From the NCBI GenBank assembly GCA_020848545.1, contig JADLHZ010000091.1, forward strand, positions 1-64,000: a stretch of DNA of 64,000 nt. Reading direction: 5' to 3'. This stretch comes from Deltaproteobacteria bacterium (lineage in GTDB: Bacteria > Myxococcota > JADLHZ01). The notes below the pieces were generated by a model. It was not told the DNA's origin. It saw only the letters and a program-made list of their open reading frames with translations, and searched no databases. Both the position numbers and the translations under genes were made by a program. Of this stretch, positions 1 to 8,062 are shown in pieces. Within the stretch, counting starts at the first letter, position 1. Each line of letters begins with the position of its first letter.

Positions 1-170
1 ATTCCTACGTAGATCACTGAAAGCCCCTTCCTTCGGCAGTGCCGAAATTCATCCAGCACCGACAGTTGGGCAATCAGGCTTGGCGGTCAAAAGTCCGCGG
101 GCGGGGGCCTATTCATAGAATCTCCTGTCGTTCGACAGAGATAGCTGACGGCGCACGGCGCACAACTAAT
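1..170. other. Unassigned left edge
   Basis: I see no convincing gene here. The one short forward frame (39-239) runs straight through the terminator at 171-210 and has no recognisable features. The stretch may be the 3' flank of a gene outside the window. Confidence 0.5.
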
Positions 171-210
171 AAAAAAGCCCGCGACGCATCTCTACGTCGC
201 GGGCTTTTTC
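171..210 (-). terminator. Rho-independent terminator of the terB-like gene
   Basis: A perfect 10-bp G+C-rich stem (171-186 region pairing with 195-204) has an 8-base loop. It is flanked by an A run on the left and a T run on the right, so it can act in both directions. It lies about 40 bases downstream of the reverse-strand TerB-like gene that ends at 251. Confidence 0.85.
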
Positions 211-250
211 GACTGCCGAGAATTCTCCCCAGCTTCTAAGGAACAGCTTC

Positions 251-694
251 TTACTTCGCGCGGGCGTACTTCAGCGTGAGCACTTCGAGGATCTTCGTGG
301 CGAGCGCGTCTTGCACTTCGCACACGCGTTGCACGGCCTCGAGCATCGCGTCTTCGGCTTCGTCGACGTCGCCGCTCGACATCGCGATGTCGGCCGCGAG
401 GAGGTAGCACTTGTCCTTCAAGATGCGGCTCGAGAGCTCGCCGAGCGACTTCACCGAGTCCTTGAGGCTCGGGTACTTGCGCAGGATCTTGACGGCTTCG
501 TTGTAGACTTCCTGGAAGTTCTTACCTTCGAACTCCGGCAGGGCCATGAAGTAGCCTTCGACTTGCGCCATCTCTTCGTTGCCGATCGAGCCGTCGGCGC
601 CCGCCATCAGCATCATGCCGTGCAGCAGGAGCGCGTCGTCTTGCGCCTTTTTTTGCGGGGTCACACTACCGGTCAATTTCGAAAGCAAGCCCAT
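251..694 (-). CDS. TerB-like tellurite-resistance family protein
   Basis: This is a 147-residue soluble all-helical protein. The segment around residues 29-41 (MLMAGADGSIGNEE) matches the acidic DG...E pattern that opens TerB-type helical domains, and a second acidic stretch (SGDVDEAED) follows at about residue 110. The start at 694 is chosen over an upstream in-frame ATG because AGGAG sits 6 bases before it. TerB folds are linked to stress responses and metal binding, but single-domain members are common and usually uncharacterised. The gene stands alone, divergent from the large operon that follows, and ends in a clear terminator. Family call likely; role unknown. Confidence 0.7.
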   Translation of the reverse strand: MGLLSKLTGSVTPQKKAQDDALLLHGMMLMAGADGSIGNEEMAQVEGYFMALPEFEGKNFQEVYNEAVKILRKYPSLKDSVKSLGELSSRILKDKCYLLAADIAMSSGDVDEAEDAMLEAVQRVCEVQDALATKILEVLTLKYARAK

Positions 695-892
695 GGTGAT
701 CTCCTGTTGTGGTCTCTGTGCCAGCGGTTGGCGTTGAATGAGCTTTGCAGTGGTAGCCGGCAAGGGAGGTGAGATCAAGCGAGGTTTGGAACAAAAGACG
801 GCGCGCGCCGTACGTGATCACGCGCACACTGTGCGTGCGCATCTTTCATGCTTGACGCTTCCTCGGCTTCCGGCGGAAACCCCGAGCCCCCG
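695..892. promoter_or_regulatory. Divergent intergenic region upstream of the motor-like operon
   Basis: About 200 bases separate the TerB-like gene from the first gene of the eleven-gene operon, so promoters for both should lie here. There is a short GTGCG/CGCAC inverted repeat near 820-840. I could not pick a convincing -35/-10 or sigma-54 box by eye. Confidence 0.35.
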
Positions 893-2026
893 ATGTGCCG
901 TGCGTCGCAGAGCCTTTTCATCGTCTTCTTCGTGGCGTTCGCGACCGCGGCGCCGGCGCGTGCGGACGACGACCAGAAGCGCCTCGAGCGTGCGCGCGCG
1001 GTCATCGTCGCGTCACAGCCGGCGCCGGACTACGACGATCTCGTGCGCGATCTGATGAGCGAGCTGTCGCTGCTCCTGCAGAAGAAGGTCGCCGCCGCTG
1101 ACACTCCGATTGCGGTGTTGGTGCCGACGGTGTCGTCTGGGCTCTCCGAGGAAGCCGCGCGCCGGCTCAGGATCTCCGTCGAGCGGGCGCTCGCGTCGGT
1201 GGCGATCGATGAAGCGTACTGCGATCCGTGCGGCGCACCTTCTGTGATCGCCGCCAGCGACGAGGGCGTGCGCGTGACGAGCGGCCGTGGTCTCGCAGAG
1301 CGCACCGGCGCGCGATCGTTTCTGCAGGTGCACCTCGCGTGGCTGCGCACGTCGCTGCGGCTCTCGATCGTGCTCTCGTCGCCGGCGGGCCGCGTGACCT
1401 TCGCCGAGGACATCGACAGCGACGCCGGCCGCGCGGCGCTCATCGGTCGCGGCGCGACGACGGCCGACATTTACACGAGCGACATCTCGCGGCAGCTGCC
1501 GAAGTCGATGAGCTTCGGCATCGCCGCGATGGCGGGCATCTTGCGCATGCCCTTCAAGTTCAGCTTCCTCGGTCTCGACCGGAAGGGCGAGATCAACGGG
1601 ATGATGTTCGCGCTGCGCATGTACGAGTCGTTCGGGCTCGACAAGCGCTTCATCGTCGGCGCGCAGGCGCGGGCGTTCATCGACACCGATTTTCAGCGCA
1701 ATTTTCCCGAGGGCGCGCTGGAGGAGGGAATCACCTTGCCGGCGTCCGGCGGGATCATCACCGCGGTCGTCGGCTTCAGCCCGCCGCTCTCGGCCGATCT
1801 GCGGGCGCCGCGCGTGCGCATCGGCACGGAGATCGGCGTGTTCTTGGGCGGCTCGCTCGGCAACAACATCGCCATCGGCGGGATCATCGAGGTGCTCATG
1901 CGCGAGCGCTTCGGGCTCCACGTGGCGCTGATGTTCGTCGGCGAGTCGAAGTCGCTCATTGGCCCGATCACTTTGACCGTCGGCGGCTTCACCTGGGCCG
2001 CCGGCGGATCTTTCAACTGGGATTGA
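893..2026 (+). CDS. Periplasmic FlgO/CsgG-like domain plus outer-membrane barrel protein, copy 1
   Basis: Operon gene 1. An in-frame ATG at 848 exists, but the ATG at 893 puts the signal peptide (SLFIVFFVAFATAAPARA) at the N-terminus, so I prefer it. After the signal peptide comes a mixed alpha/beta periplasmic region with a CDPC motif and a GLAERTGARSFLQVHLAW segment like the FlgO/LpoB/CsgG fold. The second half is Gly-rich and amphipathic (roughly residues 195-377) and ends in an aromatic-rich strand, as expected of an outer-membrane beta-barrel. The next gene encodes a paralogue with the same layout, 4 bases downstream. Known: FlgO-type proteins are outer-membrane parts of some flagellar basal bodies. 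Inferred: this protein is the outer-membrane end of the envelope machine. Confidence 0.6.
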   Translation: MCRASQSLFIVFFVAFATAAPARADDDQKRLERARAVIVASQPAPDYDDLVRDLMSELSLLLQKKVAAADTPIAVLVPTVSSGLSEEAARRLRISVERALASVAIDEAYCDPCGAPSVIAASDEGVRVTSGRGLAERTGARSFLQVHLAWLRTSLRLSIVLSSPAGRVTFAEDIDSDAGRAALIGRGATTADIYTSDISRQLPKSMSFGIAAMAGILRMPFKFSFLGLDRKGEINGMMFALRMYESFGLDKRFIVGAQARAFIDTDFQRNFPEGALEEGITLPASGGIITAVVGFSPPLSADLRAPRVRIGTEIGVFLGGSLGNNIAIGGIIEVLMRERFGLHVALMFVGESKSLIGPITLTVGGFTWAAGGSFNWD

Positions 2027-2030
2027 ACGT

Positions 2031-3155
2031 ATGACCTTGCTCTTCGCCATCACCATGCTGCTCGCGGCCGAGGCAACCGAGGCGCCGCCGAAGGGGCTCG
2101 AGCAGGCCGCGAGCCGAGAGGCCGAGGTGCAGCGTCCGCCCGCGGGCCGCGCCGCGTCGTTCGAGCAGGCGCTCGACGATGTCTTGAGGGACGCCGCCGA
2201 AGCGATCGCCGGGCTCGCGCGCGAAGACGTCTCGCCGCTCGCCGTCGGCGCCGTGCATCTGTCGGCGAACTTGGACGCGGCGGTCGCCGACTCGCTGATC
2301 GCGCGGATGACGAGCTTGCTCGCCAAAGAGAAGGGGCTCGCGCAGGTCGTCTGCGACGCGTGCTTCAGCGTCAAAAGCGAAGTGCAGGGCGGCGAGTGGG
2401 TGGTGCGGCGCGGGATCACCGATCGCGAGACGGTGAAGCGGCTCGGGGCCGAGCTCGGGGTGCGGGCGTTCGTCACGCTCGGCCTCACGTGGGTCGAGAC
2501 GAGCAAGGACACGCCGGACTACTTGGCGCTCGACGTGCGCGTGGTGCGGGCGGCGAACAGCACCGTGCTCTTCGCCGAGCGCTTCGTGAGTCACGAGAGC
2601 ACCGGCGCCATCGCGCGCGGCGAGTACAAGAAGCCGCCGACGGTGGAGGAGCGCAAGAACGAGCTCGTGCGCTTGATGAAGGGCGAGCCGCGCTACGCGC
2701 ACAATATCCTCGCTGGCATGTGGTACGTGCCGGTGATGCTCCTCGCCGACACGCGCGTGCGTGGCTATCCGGCGATCACGCTCGGCTACCGCATCTACGA
2801 AAACTTCGGGCCGTGGGGCGGCGCGCTGTTTTACGGCTTTCAAGTGAACGCGTTCATCGTGCCGCAAACGATCGGCAGCCGCGTGCTCGCGGGCGGCGCG
2901 ATCACCGGTCTCTTCGGTGGCACGGTCGCCTTCGCCAACACTTTGATCCCGCGCATCCGCTTCGGGGCTCAGGTCGGCGGCTACATCGGCGGCCCCTACG
3001 GCAGCACCGTGTTGCTCGGCGCCGTGCTCGAGCTGATCACGCGCATCGGCATTGGCGTGACGAGTAGCGTACACTATCTGCCGCCGGGGCTCGGGCTCGA
3101 CGGCGACGTGAGCGGCGCGGGTGTGACGGTGGGGGCGAGCTATGTCTTCGAGTAA
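2031..3155 (+). CDS. Periplasmic FlgO/CsgG-like domain plus outer-membrane barrel protein, copy 2
   Basis: Operon gene 2, 374 residues, a paralogue of gene 1. The signal sequence is short (MTLLFAITMLLAAEA). The N-terminal half contains VVCDACFSV, matching CDPC in gene 1, then RLGAELGVRAFVTLGLTW and a strand-rich segment with VRAANSTVLFAERF, the usual end of a FlgO/LpoB/CsgG-like domain. From about residue 225 alternating Gly/aromatic strands (GYRIYENFGPWGGALFYGF) suggest a barrel ending in SYVFE. It overlaps the next gene by 14 bases. The local duplication suggests a hetero-oligomeric outer-membrane ring or two specialised outer-membrane partners. The domain call is from pattern only. Confidence 0.6.
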   Translation: MTLLFAITMLLAAEATEAPPKGLEQAASREAEVQRPPAGRAASFEQALDDVLRDAAEAIAGLAREDVSPLAVGAVHLSANLDAAVADSLIARMTSLLAKEKGLAQVVCDACFSVKSEVQGGEWVVRRGITDRETVKRLGAELGVRAFVTLGLTWVETSKDTPDYLALDVRVVRAANSTVLFAERFVSHESTGAIARGEYKKPPTVEERKNELVRLMKGEPRYAHNILAGMWYVPVMLLADTRVRGYPAITLGYRIYENFGPWGGALFYGFQVNAFIVPQTIGSRVLAGGAITGLFGGTVAFANTLIPRIRFGAQVGGYIGGPYGSTVLLGAVLELITRIGIGVTSSVHYLPPGLGLDGDVSGAGVTVGASYVFE

Positions 3156-3657
3156 GCTGTGGCCTCTCGTGCTGCTCGTCGCCTGCGCCGGCCCGCGCAA
3201 GATCGACGTGCCCTTGCACCTGCGCGCCGAGACGCAGGCGCAGAAGCAAACGCCGCCGGCGCCCTTCGTCGTCACGCTGAACGACGGCGGCCGCGCGTGG
3301 AACGTGAGCCTGCCGGCGGTGAGCGGCGGCTACGAAGTGCGCATCCCGGTGGGCAACGCCGGCGAAGCGTTGCCGTCGGCGGCGCGCAAGTCGGTGCTGT
3401 TGAAGGAGTCGCTCGAGTTCAAGGCGGCGCTCGCGCGGGTGCAGGCGCTGTTTGCGAAGAAGAGCTACGACCTGGCGCTGCTCGAGCTCGCCAAGCTGCG
3501 GGCGGACTTTCCCGACGATCCGAAACTGCTCGCGATGGAGGGGACGATCCACTTCAAGCAGGGCCACCGCGAGAAGGCGCAAAAAGCGTGGGAGGAGGCG
3601 GCGGCGCTCGATCCCGAGAACGACACCGTGCTCGACATGCTCGAAGGGATGAAGTGA
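3142..3657 (+). CDS. TPR-containing lipoprotein
   Basis: Operon gene 3, 171 residues. The N-terminus is a lipoprotein signal (LVLLVAC, lipidated Cys at 15). A beta-rich segment with NDGGRAWNVSLP follows, then two tetratricopeptide-like helical pairs from about residue 95 (FAKKSYDLALLELAKLRADF; FKQGHREKAQKAWEEAAALD). It probably sits in the outer-membrane inner leaflet and acts as a scaffold between the barrels and the inner-membrane parts. Its stop codon overlaps the next start by one base (TGATG), so translation is coupled. Confidence 0.75.
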   Translation: MSSSKLWPLVLLVACAGPRKIDVPLHLRAETQAQKQTPPAPFVVTLNDGGRAWNVSLPAVSGGYEVRIPVGNAGEALPSAARKSVLLKESLEFKAALARVQALFAKKSYDLALLELAKLRADFPDDPKLLAMEGTIHFKQGHREKAQKAWEEAAALDPENDTVLDMLEGMK

Positions 3658-4406
3658 TGCGGCTGCTCCTCAGGATCCTGCTCGGCGGTGGCCTCTTGGC
3701 GCTGGCGTTCATCGCGTCGCGCGCGTTGGAGCACGGTGGCGAAGTCGGGTTGTTCAACGCGTCGGCGTTTGCCCTCGTCATCATCGGACCGCTCGGCGTG
3801 GCGCTCGTCGCCTATGAGCGATCCGAGATCGTGCGCCACGTGCGCGCGGTGATCACGGCGCTCGGCGACGCGAACGAAGCGGGGCGACGGGCGTCAGCCG
3901 CGGCGTTCGTGGCGATGGCGCAGGCGAAGAAGGGCGGGCGCTTACAAGAGATCGCCGCGGTGGCCGATGCGGGGTCGACCTCGCGCGAGGTGCGGGCGGC
4001 GGCGCTGCTCATCGTGAAGCGCTACGATCGCGCGGCGCTGCGAGAAGCGTTGCTCGCGCAGGCCTCGAGCGAGGTGAACGGCTTGAAGCGCGGCGAAGAC
4101 TTCTTTTTGACGCTCGCGCGGGCGGCGCCGGCGTTCGGGCTCATCGGCACGATCTTGGGCTTCATCGATCTCTTGCGCCAGCTGAGCGACGCCTCGAAGC
4201 TCGGGCCGGGGATGGCGCTCGCGTTGACCGCCACGCTCTACGGCATCGCCACGTCGTACTGCGTGTACCATCCGCTCGCCAAGGCGCTGTCGGCGCAGGC
4301 ACGCTTGCGCGCCGGTGCGTGGCGTGAGGCGGAGCAAGCGGCGCTGCTCGTGCACGATGAGCGCGGCGCGCAGGACGTACAAGCGATCTGGGAGCGCGCG
4401 GCATGA
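3657..4406 (+). CDS. MotA-like stator proton-channel subunit
   Basis: Operon gene 4, 249 residues. Four membrane helices are visible: about residues 3-23, 32-52, 157-176 and 185-205, with a long cytoplasmic loop between 2 and 3, exactly as in MotA. TM3 carries APAFGLIGTILGFIDLL, the MotA signature, and the two functionally important prolines are kept (P158 at the start of TM3, P206 in CVYHPLAKAL). Known: MotA forms a pentamer around two MotB chains and turns ion flow into torque on FliG. ExbB and TolQ share the fold, but the spacing, the partner gene and the prolines favour MotA. No flagellar genes are nearby. It overlaps the MotB-like gene by four bases (ATGA). Confidence 0.85.
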   Translation: MRLLLRILLGGGLLALAFIASRALEHGGEVGLFNASAFALVIIGPLGVALVAYERSEIVRHVRAVITALGDANEAGRRASAAAFVAMAQAKKGGRLQEIAAVADAGSTSREVRAAALLIVKRYDRAALREALLAQASSEVNGLKRGEDFFLTLARAAPAFGLIGTILGFIDLLRQLSDASKLGPGMALALTATLYGIATSYCVYHPLAKALSAQARLRAGAWREAEQAALLVHDERGAQDVQAIWERAA

Positions 4407-5044
4407 GCGAGCTCGACGATCCGCTGCTCGACGGCGGCAGCGATGAAGAAGACAACTGGCTCGTCTCGTACGCGGACTTGCTGACGAACCTGCTCGCGTT
4501 CTTCGTGATGCTCTTCGCCATCTCGAACATCACGCAAGCGCGTTGGGAGATGTTGTCCGACGCTTTGACGAAGAAGAAAAGCGAGCGCATCGGCGTCGTC
4601 GAGGTGAAGCAGCGCTTGGATGCGTTCGTGAAGGAGCAGGGCTTGTCGAACGAGATCGCGACGAAGCTCGATGGCCGCGGGCTCGAGGTGCGCTTTCGCA
4701 CGACGCTGCTCTTCGCGTCTGCCGAAGCGGAGCTCACCCCGGCCGCCGATCGCGTGCTCGGGCCGGTGGCGTCGGCGCTGGCGTCGCTCGCGCATGCGTA
4801 CGAGATCTCGGTCGAAGGCCACGCCGACGACGTGCCGATCCACACGCCGGAGTACGCGTCGAACTGGGAGCTCTCGGCCAAGCGCAGCGTCAACGTGGTG
4901 CGCCGCTTGATCGATCACGGCGTGCCGAAGGAGTGGCTGAGCGCCGAGGCCTTCGCCGACACGCGGCCGCTCGTGGCGGCGAGCGGTGAGACGCTCGAAG
5001 CGGCGCGCGCGAACAACCGCCGCGTCGTCGTGAGGGTGCGATGA
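4403..5044 (+). CDS. MotB-like stator subunit with OmpA peptidoglycan-binding domain
   Basis: Operon gene 5, 213 residues. A single N-terminal membrane helix begins NWLVSYADLLTNLLAFFVML; D25 in the YAD motif is the position of the proton-accepting aspartate of MotB. A plug/linker region follows, then a C-terminal OmpA-like domain (about residues 90-213) with EGHADDVPIHTPEYASNWEL and SAKRSVNVVRRL, the peptidoglycan-binding signature. It is therefore expected to anchor the stator to the cell wall. It is shorter than E. coli MotB (about 308 residues). Overlaps of four bases on each side tie its translation to the MotA-like and FliF-FliG-like proteins. Confidence 0.87.
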   Translation: MSELDDPLLDGGSDEEDNWLVSYADLLTNLLAFFVMLFAISNITQARWEMLSDALTKKKSERIGVVEVKQRLDAFVKEQGLSNEIATKLDGRGLEVRFRTTLLFASAEAELTPAADRVLGPVASALASLAHAYEISVEGHADDVPIHTPEYASNWELSAKRSVNVVRRLIDHGVPKEWLSAEAFADTRPLVAASGETLEAARANNRRVVVRVR

Positions 5045-6642
5045 TCCTTCTCTGCTTGCTGCTGGCCGCCGACGCCGATGCTGTGGTGAGCGCACGCCGC
5101 GCCGAGGTGCAAAAGGCTGCCGAAGCCGCCGCGCGTCCGGCGCTCGTGACGATCTGCAACGGCCGCTGCGAGCTCGTCGACGTGCGGGCCGACGTCGTCG
5201 CGAACAAGCGCGTGCTCGACGCGATGCCGGGCTTCGAGAGCTTGGCGAAGGAAGACACCGAGCTCGTCGTGCGGTCGCTCGAGGTGACCGTGGCCGTCGA
5301 CGCCCGCCTCGCCGCGGCGACGCAGAGCGGGATCAAGAGCGCGCTCGAGACGGCGCTGCAGGGCCTCGCGAAGACGACGACCGTGAGCTTGCGCGCGTTT
5401 CAATGGCCGAGCGCGCGCGAGCAGGCGCCGATCGTCGTGCAGATGCAGCCGGTGGCGCAGCCGCCGCAGCAAGTCGTCGTGGCGCCGCCGCCGCCCGCGC
5501 CGAAGGAGCCGGAGGATCCGCCGCTCGTGCGTTTGCAAAAGCGCGCGATCGACGCCGGGCCGTGGCTGCTCGGCGCGATCATCGTGGCGGCGCTCTTGCG
5601 ATCGGGCCTTCGGCGCAAGGACGAGACGAAGCCGAGCGTCGCGGGAGCGGCGGCGCCGAATGAGCCTGCCGCGCCTTTGCTCGGCGATCGCGCCCTGACC
5701 GCGAAAGCGCTCGCCGACCGCGCGCTCGCCGCGCACGTGCTGCGCCGCGTGCTCACGCGCCTGCGGCCGGAGGAAGCCGCGGGCCTCGTGCCGCTCGTGC
5801 CGATCGACGCGCTCGCCGACGCGATGGACAGCGCGCTCGCGCCGGCGCTGGCCGCGGCCACGCAGATCGCCCGGACGAGAAAGACGCTCGGCCCCGACGC
5901 GGCGACGCAGTTGGAAGCGCACGTGGTCGCTGCGCAGCGCGAGTGCTTGCATGACGCGCGGCTCTGGCGGCTTCAGCTCGCGAGCGAGGAAGTGCTCGCC
6001 GCGGTGTTGCTCGGCTTGTCGCCGGCCGATCGCGTGCGCGTGTGGACGTTCACGCCTCCGGAGCTGCGCGACGCGGCGGCGACCTTGCTCGGCGAGGCGG
6101 AGCGGCAAACGTTGATCAGCGCCGTCATGAGCGCGGTCGGGCGCGCCGAGATCGCGTGCGACGACGACGCGGCGGCGCGGATCGATCGCGTGTGCGAGGC
6201 GAAGGCGAAGGCCGCGCTCCTGCTCGAGGGCGTGGTGCTCGACGCGGCGCGCGCCGATGCCGCGCCGCCGTCGCCGGCGTGGGAGAAGCTGCTCGTGGCG
6301 GCGACCGTGGGCGAAGCCGACATCGCGGCCGCCGACGACGCGGCGATCGTCGAGCTGATCTTCGCCGTGGCGCCGGAGACGCTCGTCGACTTTCTGCACG
6401 GCACGAGCGACGCCGCACGTGAGCGCATCGTCGCGAAGCTGCCTGCGTACCTGCGCGCGGCGTGGCAGGGGAGCGAGCGCGCGCAGCCGGCCGCCAAGGA
6501 ACGCGCCGCGCGTGCGGTGGTCGATGCGTTTCGCCGTTTGCGCCGGCGTCACGACGTGGCGGCGCAGCGGGCGATCGTCGCCCTGCTCAGCGAGGGCGTG
6601 GACGGCGAGGGTCACGTCACCGTGGTGAAGGTGGTCAAGTGA
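5041..6642 (+). CDS. FliF-FliG-like fusion: periplasmic ring domain, TM helix, cytoplasmic rotor domain
   Basis: Operon gene 6, 533 residues. A very short signal/anchor is followed by a periplasmic domain (about 20-130) whose end, EVTVAVDARL...IKSALETALQGL...VSLRAFQWP, follows the pattern of the last ring-building domain of FliF. A Pro-rich linker and one TM helix (about 174-192, GPWLLGAIIVAALLRSGL) lead to a helical cytoplasmic part. Around 313-350 (SEEVLAAVLLGLSPADRVRV, PPELRD) resembles the FliG middle domain, and about 432-505 (DDAAIVELIFAVAPETLVDF, HGTSDAARERIVAKL) resembles the FliG C-terminal torque domain. The acidic pair on the E. coli torque helix is not clearly kept. Directly after MotA/MotB genes, this reads as a one-protein MS-ring plus switch. 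A CNGRC motif occurs near residue 37. Remote homology judged by eye. Confidence 0.65.
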   Translation: MILLCLLLAADADAVVSARRAEVQKAAEAAARPALVTICNGRCELVDVRADVVANKRVLDAMPGFESLAKEDTELVVRSLEVTVAVDARLAAATQSGIKSALETALQGLAKTTTVSLRAFQWPSAREQAPIVVQMQPVAQPPQQVVVAPPPPAPKEPEDPPLVRLQKRAIDAGPWLLGAIIVAALLRSGLRRKDETKPSVAGAAAPNEPAAPLLGDRALTAKALADRALAAHVLRRVLTRLRPEEAAGLVPLVPIDALADAMDSALAPALAAATQIARTRKTLGPDAATQLEAHVVAAQRECLHDARLWRLQLASEEVLAAVLLGLSPADRVRVWTFTPPELRDAAATLLGEAERQTLISAVMSAVGRAEIACDDDAAARIDRVCEAKAKAALLLEGVVLDAARADAAPPSPAWEKLLVAATVGEADIAAADDAAIVELIFAVAPETLVDFLHGTSDAARERIVAKLPAYLRAAWQGSERAQPAAKERAARAVVDAFRRLRRRHDVAAQRAIVALLSEGVDGEGHVTVVKVVK

Positions 6643-7613
6643 AGTGGCTCGCGCTTGCTTTGCTGGCGCTGCCGGCCTGCACCATGCTGATCATCCGCGC
6701 GCCGCGCACGGACAATCCGCTCATTCAGCCGCCGGACCCGCCGCCGATGACGACGACGGGCCCGACCGGGCCGACGCCACCCATGTGCCCGATCGAAGCC
6801 AGCCCGATCCGACCCGTGGCGCACCTCTACGTCTTTGGCCGCTTCGATCGCGCGGCGACGGCGATGGCGGCGAGCTACGAGGCGATGATCACCGAGCTGA
6901 CGACGCGTATCGCCGCGCGCGGCGTCACCGTCACGCACATCCTGTTGTCGAGCTACGATCCGAGCTCGGCGCCGGCGCCTGCGCGTGGCTTTCAGAGCTG
7001 CGCTGTCTTGCCGCAGCTCGGCATCGCGCGCGTGATGCAGGCCTTCGCCGCGCCCGGTCCATTGAGCGGCGGCTGCGAGCTGGCGTCGGTGGCGGGGCGG
7101 CTCTCGGACTTGAACGTGCTCAGCACGGTGCCGGCTGCGCTGCTCGACGGAAACGAGCCGCACACACCGGCGCCGTTCTTCGGCGCGCCGCCGACGTATG
7201 CGATCGTCGTGCTCTTCGATCATGCGCCGCGCGCCGGTGCTGTCGACGCGTGTCCTTTCGACGGCGCGCCGGTGCCGGAGGTGCTCGGCGGCCGCGCGCT
7301 CATTTATCCCGACGGTGAGCTCGCGCCCGATCGGGTGTTCTACCTGGCGGTCGCGACGGCGGAAGGAGACGAGAGCGCCGCCGCGATGGCCGCGCGCTGC
7401 GTGGGGCTCGAAGGGATGCCCGCGCCGCTCGTCGATGTTCTGGCGCCGTCGCCGACGCTCGCGTTTTTGCCCTTCACAGAGCAGATGCCGGCGGGTCACG
7501 CGCGCTTCGTCGACGCCTGCGACGCGCTCTCGACTGCGGGCCACGAGGCGTTGCTCGAGTTCGTCGTCGGCGTGCATACGCAGATGAAGCTGCCGACCGA
7601 GCCCTTCTTCTGA
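6639..7613 (+). CDS. Hypothetical lipoprotein of the motor-like operon
   Basis: Operon gene 7, 324 residues. The start is a GTG overlapping the previous stop (GTGA). Lipoprotein signal LALLALPAC gives a lipidated Cys at 14, followed by a Pro/Thr-rich linker (PPDPPPMTTTGPTGPTPP). The body has alternating hydrophobic strands and helices (HLYVFGRFDRAATAMAAS, YAIVVLFDHAPRAG) reminiscent of a Rossmann or vWA-like fold, but I cannot make out a complete metal-ion site. It contains several Cys that may form disulfides. The operon position implies a periplasmic or outer-membrane accessory part. Family not recognised. Confidence 0.65.
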   Translation: MKWLALALLALPACTMLIIRAPRTDNPLIQPPDPPPMTTTGPTGPTPPMCPIEASPIRPVAHLYVFGRFDRAATAMAASYEAMITELTTRIAARGVTVTHILLSSYDPSSAPAPARGFQSCAVLPQLGIARVMQAFAAPGPLSGGCELASVAGRLSDLNVLSTVPAALLDGNEPHTPAPFFGAPPTYAIVVLFDHAPRAGAVDACPFDGAPVPEVLGGRALIYPDGELAPDRVFYLAVATAEGDESAAAMAARCVGLEGMPAPLVDVLAPSPTLAFLPFTEQMPAGHARFVDACDALSTAGHEALLEFVVGVHTQMKLPTEPFF

Positions 7614-8062
7614 TGAAGGCGCCGGGGGTGATGATCGTGTGCGTCGCGAGCGCCGCGCTCGGGTTTTTCGCCGCGCGCCGTCTCGAGCCTCCGCCGCAAG
7701 AATGCGCCGCGCCGGCGTCGTGCCCTGCGGAGACCGTTTGTCCTGCGCCGGCGCCGGTGGCGAAAGCGGAAGCGCCGCGTCGTGCGATCGCGCCGGCGAC
7801 GTTGCCCGCTGCGCCGCCCGAGCGCGAAGACACCGCCGCGATCGCACGCGCGATTCGAGCGTGCGTGAGCGTGCAGCGGTCGTACGCGGGCTCGACGCTC
7901 GCGTTGAAGATGCGCACGGATCCGAAGGGCCGCGTGAAGCAGGTGGAGCTGCAAGGCGCCGAGTTCCTGGCCGAGGGCGAACGGCGCTGCGTGCGGCAGC
8001 AAGCGAAGACGTGGACGCTCGATCCACGCGACGAGGAGATCATCGTTCATGTCTCGATGTAG
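7613..8062 (+). CDS. Membrane-anchored protein with AgmX/TonB-like C-terminal domain
   Basis: Operon gene 8, 149 residues. One N-terminal membrane helix (VMIVCVASAALGFFAARRL) is followed by a Cys/Pro/Ala-rich linker (residues about 30-70) and a small C-terminal domain with IRACVSVQRSYAGSTLALKM, DPKGRVKQVEL and a second Cys before KTWTLDP. That layout matches the AgmX/PglI-type or TonB-type C-terminal domains common in myxobacteria, which in AgmX are tied to gliding motility. It may span the periplasm between the inner-membrane complex and the outer-membrane parts. It is coupled to its neighbours by 1-base (TGATG) and 14-base overlaps. Confidence 0.6.
   Translation: MKAPGVMIVCVASAALGFFAARRLEPPPQECAAPASCPAETVCPAPAPVAKAEAPRRAIAPATLPAAPPEREDTAAIARAIRACVSVQRSYAGSTLALKMRTDPKGRVKQVELQGAEFLAEGERRCVRQQAKTWTLDPRDEEIIVHVSM

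Noticed and set aside
848-892. Upstream ATG of the first operon gene
   Set aside because: It would place 15 polar residues before the signal peptide and has no better ribosome site than the ATG at 893.
3657-5044. Interpretation of the pair as ExbB/ExbD or TolQ/TolR
   Set aside because: The second protein has a full OmpA-type peptidoglycan-binding domain and the YAD motif, and the first has four helices with MotA prolines; true ExbB/ExbD genes lie elsewhere in the window (38172-39681).
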